NCBI GenBank assembly: GCA_019279435.1
Contig: JAAALK010000079.1
Location: forward strand, 81,586,162 to 81,650,161
Source: Zizania palustris
Taxonomy: Eukaryota; Streptophyta; Magnoliopsida; Poales; Poaceae
Length of the DNA: 64,000 nt
Direction: 5' to 3'
The stretch's first letter is position 1, and the number at the start of each line of letters is the position of its first letter. The notes beneath the pieces are model-generated. The model made no database searches, was not told the origin of the DNA, and saw nothing but the letters and a program-made list of their open reading frames with translations. Shown here piece after piece: positions 44,549 to 56,099 of the stretch. Position numbers and translations under genes: made by a program.

Positions 44549-45980
44549 TGTTGACACGGAAACGTGCCCCCGCACTTGGGTCAGTCCGGTGATCCAAAAG
44601 TGCACGAATACTTAAGGACATGCCTAAGCGTGACGTAGCACCGACGCCATGTTCCTACTACCCTTAATAGTGATAAGGGGGGTGGAGTCGCCACGCAACC
44701 AGATTACACAAAATAATCCAATTAGCCAAAAGAAATAGGTTAAACATGTTAAAATCAGCAAACCATTCGGAGTCCTCCTGGTTCGAAGTCTGATGCGAAG
44801 GGTGCACTGAACGGTACCTTCGGCGTCTGGTGCGAAGTGCTCCGTCGAAGGGTGCTTCGGCGTTCGTACTGATCCGGCCGAAGGTAGACTCCGAACGGAT
44901 CTGAACACGGTGATCACCTCCGAACAACGGGGTTCGGTGTGCGATCTCCGATGCAGCGAATTACAGAGTAGTGACGCGAAGGCCACACATGGGTGCAACT
45001 TCGTTTGGTGCGGAGTATGTTCGTGGCGAAGCCTATCACGACGAAGTATGCTAGCGGAGCCTGCTTGTCGAAGCCTGCGGTCCTGTCGAAGGGTGTCCTG
45101 GGGACCTCTGGAACCGATCTCTCAGCTCCGTACACCTCCGGTGAAGGGGCTCCGAACGTGCGAACCTGCAACAGAGACGATGCAAAGTACCAATTCGGCC
45201 TTAGGACCGAATTTTGCGAGGTGTTGCACGGGTGGCGAAGGTAGCAATCTATTACGCAGATTAGCGGATACTTCACAGGCGAAGTAACAAGGCGATAGCA
45301 ATCTGTTACATAGATTAACGGGGACTTCACAGGTGAAGTACCAAGGCTTACCACTATTCCATAGTGGCAGACGGAGGGCTTCCAGGCAAACCCACAAAGA
45401 GGTACAGAAAAGTAAAGGTACGATCAAAGCATGACATTGGTTTGGTTTGAGTTGGGGGGCTCTCCACGCCGGCCAGGCCTCTCTATTTATAGGGTCTTAA
45501 CCCCTAATCTAATCTGCTATTAATCCGTCCAGATAGAGATAAAGATTTAGCTAGAAACGCGTCCAACTCTTTCTCTGCCGAGGTGGGCTTCGGCCAGGCC
45601 CGTTGAGGCCCACTCCTCGGGCCGAAGCTTCGGTAGCGTGGGCTTCGGCCAGGCCCGTCGAGGCTTGCTCCTCGGGGCAAAGATTCGGTAGCGTGGGCTT
45701 CAGCCAGGGCTTCGGCCAGGCCCGTCGAGGCTTGCTCCTTGGGCCGAAGCTTCGACAGCGTGGGCTTTAGCCAGGCTTCCGAAGCTTCGGCAGCGTGGGC
45801 CTCCGAAGGTTTCCTGGCCGAAGCCCATGGGCTGGCTAGAGGCTTTCGGAGCCCATAGCTCGATGGACTTCGACCCTGTATGGCTTCGGACGGACCCTAG
45901 ACATGTGTATTTTTAGCCAAAATCATCAAAAATTGATATTTTGATAATCTAGCCATTAATGCCATTTTTTGCTATCAACA
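44549..45980 (-). repeat. Element C 3' LTR (1432 bases)
   Basis: Matches 51520-53032 along its length. A TATA-like CTCTATTTATAGGG is near 45479. CCGAAG/CTTCGG words occur at 44790-45130 and as tandem units of about 56 bases (GGGCTTCGGCCAGGCCC...) at 45585-45800. The shorter length compared with the partner comes mainly from fewer tandem units and a missing segment near 45510. The adjoining CATGCCCCCCTGCC is the polypurine tract on the element strand. Confidence 0.9.
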
Positions 45981-46133
45981 CATGCCCCCCTGCCTTTTAG
46001 TGAACTAAAAGCATAATGAGCTGAAGATGATACCATTCGTATCGGCCTTCCGACACCTTTATGATGTTTTCCACACACTTGGGAAATACCTTTTCAAGTA
46101 TCTACCATTCAAAGCTCTTCGAAACCGCTCCCC

Positions 46134-47402
46134 CTATAGGGATTCCAACACGTATGCGTTGCCGGGAGCGATTTCGGCTATCTTAAAAGGACCTTCCCAA
46201 CTAGGTGACCATTTGCCAAATTTGGGACTCTTCGCGCCTAAAGGCAAAATCGTCTTCCATACCAAGTCTCCTATTTGAAACAATTTTGGTTTAACATTCT
46301 TATTGTAGGCTTTAGCTACTCTTTTCTTGTCTACCTCTATGGCCTCTAAAGCCCTTAGTCTTTTATCGGTCACTTCCTCCAGATTATTTTTCAGAAGAGC
46401 CTCATACTCATCGACCGATAAGCCGTCTTGATTTAACACTCTTAAGGAGCCAAGATCTACCTCTACAGGCAGAACAGCCTCTTGTCCATATACCAACTCA
46501 TATGGACTGACCTTGGTGGCACCGTGCTTTGCAATCCTACAAGCCCATAATGCCTCAGAAAGCACTTCATGCCACCTTTTAGGAAACTCCTCAATTTTCT
46601 TCTTAATAAGCTTAATCATGGTTTTATTACTAGACTCGGCCTGACCATTGGCCTGAGCATAGTAAGGTGAAGAGTTTATCAACTTAATGCCATAGTATTT
46701 GGCGAAGTCCCTTACTTCTTTAGAAACAAATGAACTACCTTGATCCGTAGTAAGAGTTTGAGGGATGTCGAATCTATGTATGATGTGCTTTAAAATAAAA
46801 TCGCGTACCTCATTATGGGTCATGTTCTTGAGAGGTACGACCTCGGTCCATTTGGTGAAGTAATCCGTCACCATCAACATGAACCGATGCCCCTTTGAGG
46901 AAGGAGGGTAGATCTGGCCGATGAAGTCTAGACCCCAACCTCAAAACGGCCATGGTTTGACAATAGGATTGAGCAATGAGGCAGGAGCTAACTGGATGTT
47001 GCCAAACTTCTGACATGCCTCACACCCTCTGTAGTACTTGAAACAATCTTCAGTCATAGCCGGCCAATAAAAACCCTCTCTTTTGAGCATCCAACTCATC
47101 TTTTGGGCCGACTGGTGAGTGTCGCAAAGCCCCTCATTGACTTCTCCTGTAGCCACTTGGGACTGCTCATAGTTTAAACACTTCAATAGCACTCCGTCAA
47201 TGGTTCGGCGAAACAATGTGTCGTCTATCAACACGAATTTGAATGCTTGTCGCCAAACCTTCCGATCAACCCTTCGGCTAGGGTCTCTCAAATATTGGAT
47301 GATTGGGATTCTCCAATCGCCCTTACGGGTTTCAGAGGGCTTCGCTAGTACACCTTCCGAAAAAACCTCTAAAACACTGGCTTCGGGGTGCCCCCCGAGC
47401 AC
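46134..47402 (-). pseudogene. Element C integrase
   Basis: The piece 47402-46941 holds the HHCC zinc-binding domain (GLCDTHQSAQKMSWML... and CEACQKFGNIQ). A frame change near 46900 leads into the core 46880-46134: VTDYFTKWTEVVPL, FDIPQTLTTDQGSSFVS, YYAQANGQAESSNK and the C-terminal WHEVLSEALWACRIAKHG and SPYELVYGQEAVLPVEV. The DDE residues look present (D in VTDYF, D in TTDQG, E in QAESS). Only the single frame break separates it from a full domain. Confidence 0.85.
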
Positions 47403-47411
47403 TTCCAGCTC

Positions 47412-48404
47412 CTACCGAAGCTTGGCCGAGGTGGCCGTTCGGAGTGTGTTGGGCCGAAGCCCTTCAGAGGGTTCGGACCCTAGAGAGCCTTCCCCGCCCG
47501 AGAGGCTTCGGACTATAGGCTCTAGCATGCCGGGCCCCTTGGTGGGCAGAGCACTCCGATCCAGGGGCTCCAGCGTGCGGTGGCCTTTGGCGACCCGAGG
47601 GTTTCGACCCGAAGGGTGCGCCTGTCCAGCATTACTGGCTTCAGCAGTGAGGCCAAACATCGGTTTCTCCAATATAGAAAATTTCCCTCTCCTAACTTGG
47701 TAGCCAAATGCTTGCTGAGCCAAATCATTGGCAACTGAATTGGCCTCTCTTGACACGTGAGATATTTTGAAATCATCAAAAGTAGCAACTATGTCTAGAC
47801 ATTTGTCCAAGTAGCTATTCAGCAAGCCATTAAAACATTGAGCATTCTTAGCTACTTGTTGTACCACTAATAATGAATCACCATGCACATGGACATGTTT
47901 AGCGCCTACATACTCTAGTAGTTCAATACCTAGCAACAAAGCTTCGTATTCGGCTTGGTTATTAGTGGAAGAAAACTCTAGTCGGGCCTAGGCTTCAAAG
48001 CGCATACCATTAGGTGATATGAGAACCACTCCAATACCTTGGCCATTCTTGCAAGCCGAACCATCAAAATAGATTTCCCATGGCACTACCTCACCTAGAG
48101 CAATAGCATCACTCCAGCTAGCATCTATGTGATGATCAACTATAAAGTTGGATATGACTTGGGTTTTCATCGCTCATAGGGGCTCGTAGGCCAAATCGTA
48201 CTCAATCAATGCGTAAGCCCATTTTCTGATTCTTCCACTTAGAATCGGCTTCTGTAACATGTGCTTTATAACATCGGTTTGGCAAACGACAACACATGTG
48301 ATAGGGAGAAGATAATGGCGTAACTTGGTGCACGCGTAATAAAGTGATAAAAATAATCGCTCCACAAACGTGTACCTGGTTTTGGCATCCAGCAGGCGGC
48401 GTGA
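47412..48404 (-). pseudogene. Element C RNase H pair and spacer
   Basis: The piece 48365-48174 is the end of the gypsy RNase H (ERLFLSLYYACTKLRHYLL). The next pieces (48170-47988 and 47939-47412) are the second RNase H (IYFDGSACKNGQGIGVVL, then ISHVSREANSVANDLAQQ). The spacer that follows (about 47340-47640) is built of CCGAAG/CTTCGG-type repeats and translates to a low-complexity Pro/Ser/Gly/Glu stretch. A stop interrupts the second RNase H near 47990. Confidence 0.8.
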
Positions 48405-51400
48405 CGATGCTGATGTCCATCACCTGGGGTGCGGGTCCCTCAAAGACGGGTGAGTAATCGTCGTCGAGCATGTCATCCTCGTCGTTGCTTGGACTAGGAG
48501 CCGGGTTGGTTATCTCAACCGGCTTCTCTCTCCATACCTGCTTCGTGGTTGGTCGAGGGTGGATCTCTTCAAAGATAGCATCGCGATTGGCCTCAGCTAC
48601 CTTCTCGCGTATCTCCTGTGCCCGCAGCCTTTGTAGGCATCTTTTCTGTGATTTGGACATGCCCGGAGGAGCCCAAGATGGCTGTGGCTTGGTGCCTAGA
48701 GCTACTGTTCGACTCCTGTTAATTCTGGCCGAAGTGTGCCCTTCGGCCTTGGGCACCCTGTGTTCGAAGGGGGCTTCGTTGCGAACCCCGTCGAACGGAT
48801 CGGCCTCGTTCGGCCGATCGAACCAAGCTTTGGCGCGGGGCCCGACCGAAGCATGCGGCTTACCTCCGTCAGCCCTCGACGACAAAGTCTTCGGGATTGG
48901 GACTTCCTGAGACCCAACTCTGATGGTTATGGCTTCGGACTCCCTGACTTCAGCCTCCGCGTGCTCGCACCCTTCGGCTTCGCTCTGCAGGGTCTGATTT
49001 GGAGGTACCACAGACAGTCTGTGGATGATGCCCCCCTCCGCTGCGTCTGTTTGCCTCTGCCATCCACAATACTCCGAAGGAAAACAAGGCATAGGGTTAG
49101 TCTGCGGAGGGTACCCTGACCCGGATACGTACGGGGCCCACGGGGTCCCCGCCCAGTCATACGGCGGAGGCATCGGAGGCTCTAGCGGCCTCGGCCACTG
49201 CGAGCCGAACCTGTCACCCGGAGGGGGGTTTGGCCAAGTCGAAGGTGTCTCCGACCACACCAGCGAGGGATCCTGCCAGGCCGGAGGTATGTTCGGCCAG
49301 TGCGGGCCGAAGCCTCCCATCGGAGAAGTCCAGTGCGGTGCGGGGTTCAGCCATTAGGGGCCGAAGTTGTTGTATAGGGGACCCGACCACTAGGGCTCGA
49401 AGCTGTTGTACGGGGGGTTCGACCATTGTGGCTCGGAACCACCGTGCGGAGCATCAGGCCATTATGGCCCGAAGCCCTCGCGTGGAGGGTTCACTGTCTT
49501 CGGACCGAAGTCACCCTTCAAAGGTCTTGGACCCTTCGGCTGTTTTAGCTTAGCGTGCGGACCTGCTTCTTTGGCCCTCCTATGATGCTTGTTTAACAGC
49601 ATGTTATATGTTACCTTCGGCCTCTTGCGAGCCTTAGCCGAAGGGGTATTGATGTTCTGTTTCCACACTCCTACCTCGGGGTTCTTTGGCATGCGTGTGC
49701 GAATGCGCGGTTCTCCAACAATCACATCTTTTCCTTTAGCAGACTCGGCCTGTTCTGGCCGAATCAACACCTTCTTCTCACTGAGGTCAACGGCGTTGAC
49801 TGGAAAAGGATCTTTTCCAGCTTCATTTTTGGATCATGGTCTATCTTCAATCATCCTTCTTCTATGGCCGATTGTATCTGTCGTCGAAAAACATTGCAAT
49901 CATTAGTATTATGAGAATGTGAATCATGCCACTTACAGTATGGATGCTTCTTTAACTCGTCGGTAGGTGGGATAACTTGACCCTTAGGTAACCTAAGAAG
50001 CTGACTCTTTAAGAGGAAATCAAATATTTTATCACATTTAGTCACATCGAACGAGTACTTGACCTCATTAAGTCTATTCTTTGTGGGGGATGGTCGTAGT
50101 TCGGAGCAAGTGACAGGTTTGTTTTTAGTGTTTGTAACCCATTCGGTCGCGTACATGTCGGCCGAATCTTCCTCCTCTGACTCCTCCTCATCAGAGCGTT
50201 CCATGATGTGGATTTCGGCACTAGGCTTGCCAAATGTCTTAATAAATTTTTTATCTTTGGCTCAGCCTTCTTGGACCAGAGCTTGCTGTAGAACTTGGCT
50301 AACTGCTAAAAAGTTCTGGTTATCTAACCTTTCTTTAAGTTCAGAATGCAACCCATTAAAAGCTAATTCCGCCAAGTCGCTTTCTGAAATATTAAGACTA
50401 AAACATCGGTTTCTAGTATCCCTGAAACACTTGATATACTCAGAGGCGCTCTCACTAGATTTTTGCTTAACCGATGTCAAATGCGAAAGCCTAAGTTTTG
50501 TTTCACCCGTGTAGAAAGAATCATGGAATTTCCGCTCTAAATCATCTCACGTGTGGATGGAGTTTGGCAGGAGCGCCGAAAACCAAGTGAAAGCTGTGCC
50601 GGATAGCGAGAGAGAAAATAGTCTAACCTTTAGGGCATCTATCCCGCTAACCTCTCCACACTACGCCAAAAATTGACTAACATGCTCTAGTGTGGTCCTG
50701 CTACCCTCGCCATCGAATTTAGTGAACTCAGGGATCCTATAGCCGCAGGGGTAGGGTACTGTATCAAGATGATTGGGGTATGGTTTGCGATAAACCCTAA
50801 CTCGTCCCTTGGGCACGAAGCCAGCACACTCCCTAAACAGTGCGCGGACCTGCTCATCTATATCATCTTGGTAGTTTGTTTGCATGCGCCTCTCATGTGG
50901 GGGCGTGACACGCGGTGGGATATCGGCGTGTCGGCCATGTGCTTCTTCTCTACGCGCTATCTACACAATGTGCTCATGTCCGGGCGCCTGCGCGTGTGGT
51001 GCGGGTAGCACGAGTATTGGCGTAGGTGTTGTGTGGTATGCAGTATTAGTTTGACCATAGGTATAATGATTGGTCTCGGCCATAAGTGATGAGGCCGGAG
51101 ACATGTTTGTCGGAGGTGCACTAGCTATAGGAACTGGGGGTACGGCCTCAGTGAAGTCGAACCTCCTAAGAGTTACCTCTACTTGGGAGCTGACTGCCGA
51201 ATCTAAACGGTTGGCTAGCGAAGCGCTAACGGCCTGATCTACTGATGCGGCTATTTTTTGCTCAATTTCTAAAGAAGATAAACGAGGCGATACCGGTGTT
51301 ACCTGGTCCTGAGCGAGGTCGGGGGTGACGATGTCGCGCTTGACGAAGCCTGCGCGTGTCTTGATGTAGCCCCCAAGCATCATGTCTTGGAGCGCCTTTA

Positions 51401-51458
51401 GCTTTGCCTCGATCTCTGCTCGGTCTTCTACGTGGATATCTTCAAGTGTAGGTGACAT
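48405..51458 (-). pseudogene. Element C gag and gag-protease spacer
   Basis: It starts at the ATG at 51458 (MSPTLEDIHVEDRAEIEAKL) in the same leader position as in element A. Pieces encode FVKRDIVTPDLAQD, the gag core (IPEFTKFDGEGSRTTLEHV; FRDTRNRCFSLNISESDLAE), the knuckle-like YCKWHDSHSHNTNDC and a Pro/Gly/Trp-rich tract with diverged repeats of GP.W.NPP type (49200-49450). An acidic SNDEDDMLDDDYSP linker ends at MDISIVTPP, where the deletion junction joins RNase H out of frame. The spacer is rich in CCGAAG/CTTCGG words. Several frame breaks. Confidence 0.8.
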
Positions 51459-51491
51459 TATGTTGCGGTTGTCGATATCCGTTGGCGTAGC

Positions 51492-51519
51492 TCTTCCCCA
51501 GTGGAGTCGCCAAAAAGTG
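51492..51519 (-). other. Element C primer-binding region
   Basis: On the element strand CACTTTTTGGCGACTCCACT directly follows the 5' LTR. TTTGGCGACTCC-type sites are used by several plant gypsy lineages. The exact tRNA was not assigned. Confidence 0.7.
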
Positions 51520-53032
51520 TGTTGACATGGAAACATGCCCCCGCACTTGGGTTAGTCCAGCGATCCAAAAGTGCACGGATACTAAGGGACAGGCCTAAGC
51601 ATGACGTAGCACCGACGCCGCGTTCCGACTACCCTTAATAGTGATAAGGGGGGTGGAGTCGCCAGGCAGCCAGATTACACAAAATAATCCAATTAGCCGA
51701 AAGAAATAGGTTAAACAGGTTAAAATCAGCAAACCAGTCGGAGTCCTCCTGGTTCGAAGTCTGATGCGAAGGGTGCGCCGAAGGGTACCTTCGGCGTCTG
51801 GTGCGAAGTGCTCCGCTGAAGGGTGCTTCGGCGTTCGGACTGATCCGGCCGAAGGTAGACTCCAAATGAATCTGAACACAGTGATCACCTCCGAACAGCG
51901 GGGTTCGGCATGCGATCTCCGATGCAGCGAATTACAGAGTAGTGACGCGAAGGCCACATGGGGGTGCAACTTCGTCTGGTGCGGAGTATGTTCGTGGCGA
52001 AGCCTTTCACGACAAAGTATGTTAGCAGAGCCTGCTTGTCGAAGCCTGCGGTCCTATCGAAGGGTGTCCTGGGGACCTCCGGAACCGATCTCTCAGCTTC
52101 GGACACTTCCGATGAAGGGGCTCCGAACGTGCGAATTTGCAACAGAGATGATGAGATGTACCAATTCGGCCTTAGGACCGAATTTAGCGAGGTGTTGCAT
52201 AGGTGGCGAAGGTAGCAATCTATTACACAGATTAGCGGATACTTCACAGGCGAAGTAACAAGGCGATAGCAATCTATTACGTAGATTAACGGGGACTTCA
52301 CAGGTGAAGTACCAAGGCTTACCACTATTCCATAGTGGCAGACGGAGGGCTTCCAGGCAAACCCACGAAGAGGTACAGAAAAGTAAAGGTACAATCAAAG
52401 CATGGCTTTGGTTTGGTTTGAGTTGGGGGCTCTCCACGCCGGCCAGGTCTTTCTATTTATAGGGGGTTAACCCCTAATAATACATCGCATCAACCTGGGA
52501 GCATTAGTCGATCTGGTATAATCTGCTATTAATCTGGACGGATAGAGATAAAGATTGAGCTGGAAACGCGTCGAACTCTATCTCTGCCGAGGTGGGCTTC
52601 GGCCAGGCCCATCGAGGCCCACTCCTCAGGCCGAAGCTTCGGTAGCATGGGCTTCGTCTAGGCCCGTCGAGGCTTGCTCCTCAGGCCGAAGCTTCGGGAG
52701 TGTGGGCTTCGGCCAGGCCCATTGAGGCTTGCTCCTTGGGCCGAAGCTTCGACAGCGTGGGCTTCGGCCAGGCCCGTTGAGGCTTGCTCCTTGGGCTGAA
52801 GCTTCGACAACGTGGGCTTCGGCTAGGCTTCTGAAGCTTCGGCAGCATGGGCCTCCGAAGGTTTCCTGGCCAAAGCCCATGGGCTGGCTAGAGGCTTTCA
52901 GAGCCCATAGCTCGATGGACTTCGGCCCTGTAGGGCTTCGAATGGACCCTGGACATGTGTATTTTTTGCCCAAATCATCAAAAAATGATATTTTGATAAT
53001 CTAGCCATTAATGCCATTTTTTGCTATCAACA
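51520..53032 (-). repeat. Element C 5' LTR (1513 bases)
   Basis: Partner of 44549-45980, with one more tandem unit of about 56 bases in the CTTCGG-rich array (52585-52850) and an extra segment near 52480-52520. A TATA-like TCTATTTATAGGGGG is near 52452. Confidence 0.9.
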
Positions 53033-53872
53033 GAACACTACAATTTTTAATTTGTGATCGATTTTTATGGAACAATCTTTATAGACTGGTATAGAAACTT
53101 GATAAGTGTTCTCAAATAAAAGAAAAATAAGTATGTTCTAGAGGAATACCATCTTGATGAACTATCTTATAATGCATCCGCAATTGATCGGAGAGCTTAT
53201 GAGAAGCACTTGAATTAGTCACTTGATGTCAGTTGTCTCATGCCTACTGGTATGTTTTCTGAGCTTCAAAAGAAAGATGAGAACAGGGATGCCCATGATA
53301 TGATTGTGGGGCTCCAAGGTATATTTGAGAACCAAGATCGAGACGAGAGGTATAGTACTTCAAAGTCCTTGTTTGTGTGCAGAACTGGTCATTGGCATAA
53401 GAATTATAAGTGGTACTTGGAAGAAATCAAGAATCATAGGGGAAGTAAGACTTCCGCTTCTACTTCAAGTATAAATGTTATTGAAAACAATCTTTCCGCT
53501 TGTCCAGATGATTCATGGGTATTTTATACCGCATCAATTATTCATACTTGTAAATCATTACAAGGACTAAATAGGACAAGAAAGTGTGCAAGATGAAAAC
53601 TGGATGTCCGCTACCCTTAGGATTAGTTCTAGAATTGAATAATTTTTATAATGTTCCAGCCTTAGGTAGACACAATATCTCTTCATCATGTTTAGAGGAA
53701 GATGGTTTTGAATTCATAATAAAAAATAAGTGTTGTTTGATATTTTTGAATGGTATGCTTTATGGTGTTCGCCCATTATTGAATGGATTATATATTCTGA
53801 ATCTTGAGGATGCACACATTAATAACATTAATACAAAGAAACAATGACTCAATGATTTGAATCTTACCTATA
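53033..53872 (+). pseudogene. Element E gag end, protease and pre-integrase region
   Basis: Continuing the copia gag interrupted at 44548: VLEEYHLDELSYNASAIDRR, then a stop, then SLDVSCLMPTGMFSELQKK (about 53216) and GLQGIFENQDRDERYSTSK. A deletion removes the rest of the gag core, because the frame jumps to a damaged zinc knuckle CRTGHWHKNYKWYLEEIK. The protease reads DSWVFYTASIIHTC, where the catalytic Asp of the usual D(T/S)G is Tyr. After a frame change at about 53585 the pre-integrase region follows (LVLELNNFYNVPALG, IKNKCCLIFLNGMLYG, LNGLYILNLEDAHINNINT). It is cut at 53872 by element F. Long dead. Confidence 0.8.
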
Positions 53873-54367
53873 TGTTGGGGGAAAATGCTTCACTCTGAGG
53901 ACTTAGAGATTAATAGTTCAAGATAACTTATCAGCTTCGGAGCTGATAAGCTTATGCCCGAAGATAGAGGAGTCGTTAAGCCGAAGGGTGCTTCGACTTA
54001 CGGTCCGAAGGAATCCTTCGCTCGATATGAGGCTCCGGTGATAAACGGCAAGGTTGATAAGATGTTTGACTTATCCACTTACTCCGGGTAGATTTTACTA
54101 TTTTAACCCTGTTCAGGGTATCGAATAGTTTCCACCATGTCGGTTATAATTTAGGGGTACATAGGTCTTTTCCTTAGATTTTTTTGCCTATAAATACCCC
54201 CCTTCTTACCCTGTAATAGGCATCGAATACTCAGCTATTCAATACACACATTCGGACGACTTGAGTTATTATCCAATTCAGAGGCTCGAGTTAGTTCTTA
54301 ACACAAACTCACTGTTTGTCAGTTCTTAATCTTAGAGAACCTGTTAGCGTAATCTTTTACGCCAACA
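53873..54367 (+). repeat. Element F 5' LTR (495 bases)
   Basis: TGTTGGGGGAAAA...TTACGCCAACA ends. A TATA-like CCTATAAATACCCC is at about 54187. The left flank is CTATA (53868-53872); the partner flank is outside the window. A short CCGAAG/CTTCGG-rich tract is near 53925-54020. Confidence 0.8.
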
Positions 54368-54368
54368 G

Positions 54369-54386
54369 TTGGCGCCGTCCGTGGGG
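54369..54386 (+). other. Element F primer-binding site
   Basis: TTGGCGCCGTCCGTGGGG starts one base after the LTR end. This form is typical of plant Tat-type gypsy elements. Confidence 0.8.
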
Positions 54387-54573
54387 ATCCTAGTTCTAGA
54401 AGCTAGTTCTCTACTGCTCTCTGCACTTCGAAGAGCACTTGCGGAGGGAGCTTCAGAGTCCCAAGATTCTGCGCACCCTTTGGTAAGGGGCTTCTTAGTG
54501 CGGTTCGAAGGCCTTCCCTCGCCTTCCCAGACCAATCAAAGTCCTTGGTCTTCGGACCTCTTCGTTAATAGAT

Positions 54574-55864
54574 ATGCCTCCCAAGCGGAGCCTAGCCTCG
54601 GGTCCTCTCCGAAGGTCCCCTCGGACCAACAGAGCCGGACCCTCAACTGTTCCAACAATCCCCGAAGGCGTCGCTGGGCGTCGAGTACCCAGAGGCCCTC
54701 GGGCTGCTCCTATGGTGAACTGATTATGTCAGTTCCCGAGACCCGGAGGTCCCCTCCAACGAAGACGAAGACCTTCCTGAAGCCGAGGCTACTCAGATAG
54801 CGCGGTTTCAGGAGGAAGTGGCTAGGTGGAGGCAAGAGGCCGCTGATCGCCTCCGCTCCCAAGCCTCCACCCAGACTCTAGAAGGGCCCCAAGATGGTGG
54901 TGCTCGTAATCTTCCTGAAGCTGTTCAAGTCCCGGAGGAGGCTGAGAATGCATCTTTCGATGATGAGTCTCCGCTACATTCGGACTTGCAAAGGGTGCCC
55001 TTCGATCCTAGGTTCAAAGCCTTGAAGTTGCACAAGTATTCCGACGAGTCTGACCCTGGAGAATTCGCTCGCTCATATGCCCTGGCGATAGAAGCAAGCG
55101 GAGGGGTGTGCAACACTATGGAAAAATGTTTTCCCCTCGCTCTCGAAGGTGTGGCTCTCCGATGGTTCTGGTCCTTGAAGCCAGGATCGATCAAATCCTG
55201 GGAGCAGTTGAAGAGGAAGTTTGTAAGCAACTTCCAAGGTACCTTTGTGGCTCCGATGTCGACAAGGAGCTTATTCTAGGTGAAGCAGCGAGCAGGGGAG
55301 ACGCTCCGGGAATACTTCACGCGCTTTGCCCACACCAAGTCGCAGATCAAGGGCTTGTCTACCTCTTCGGTAGTCGACGCCACCCGTGAAGGGGTGTTGA
55401 ACCCCGATCTCCTCAGCAAGCTTCATCGGAAGCCTGTGTCATCCATGGCATAGCTGATGGCATACTTTGAACAGTATGCCAAGGCAGAGGAAGGTTGTCT
55501 TCGACGAGCCGTAGCACCTGCACCAGCCCTTCGAGAAGTGAAGACGGAGCCCGAAGCCTCAACTTCTCTGCAACCCCCTCAAGACAATCGCTTCAACGAT
55601 CACAGGAGGGGAAAGAAGCATTTCCACACAGAGGTGTTGAGCATCACACCCTCCATTCCGAAGGCACCTGCCAACTATCAGCAGGCACAAAGCTTCAAAG
55701 CTGGAGCACCGAAGCCCCAAGAGAGAGTATCTGGCAGGCGCCAGAGTTTTTTCTGCTATGTGCATGGCGACAATAGAAGCCATGACACAAAGGACTGCAA
55801 GGCGGTGTTAACCCTTTGGGGTGAATACCTAGGACGAAGTACCAGGCGGGGTACTTCGGATTGA
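54574..55864 (+). pseudogene. Element F gag
   Basis: The likely start ATG at 54574 gives a basic N-terminus (MPPKRSLASGPLRRSPR). A stop follows near 54721. The next frame carries ATQIARFQEEVARWRQEAAD, then the gag core (DPRFKALKLHKYSDESDPGE, FPLALEGVALRWFWSLKPGS, WEQLKRKFVSNFQGT). After another break and a stop at 55453, MAYFEQYAKAEEG leads to a Pro-rich tract and the knuckle-like FCYVHGDNRSHDTKDCKAV near 55760. At least three breaks. Confidence 0.8.
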
Positions 55865-56099
55865 ACCCCTCCAGCAGCACGGTCGGAGCTTGTGCAAATC
55901 GTGGCTCGAGCCGGTGTCCCCGAAGCCCCCATGCGGCTACTGGTGGCCAACATTATGCCACCGTCGAAGCAGGAAGACCCCCAAGACCGCGGCAAGCGAG
56001 TAGTCCTGCCCATCTCCGGAGGGGGGGACCCTCGGTAACATGTCCAAGTAGCAGTGGCGTGAATACGTCCGTGAAGTAGGGCACATTGGGACCTCAAGT

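Larger units (their letters stand above)
44549..53032 (-). mobile_element. Element C: Tat-lineage Ty3/gypsy element with protease-RT deletion
   Basis: LTRs at 44549-45980 and 51520-53032 have TGTTGACA...TATCAACA edges. The target duplication GAACA (44544-44548 and 53033-53037) is perfect. The primer site and leader lie at about 51492-51519 and the polypurine tract at 45981-45995. The interior reads gag, then directly RNase H, second RNase H and integrase. Protease and essentially all of the RT are missing, joined at about 48393-48404 in a CGCCTG-type shared word. It is therefore non-autonomous. Confidence 0.9.
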
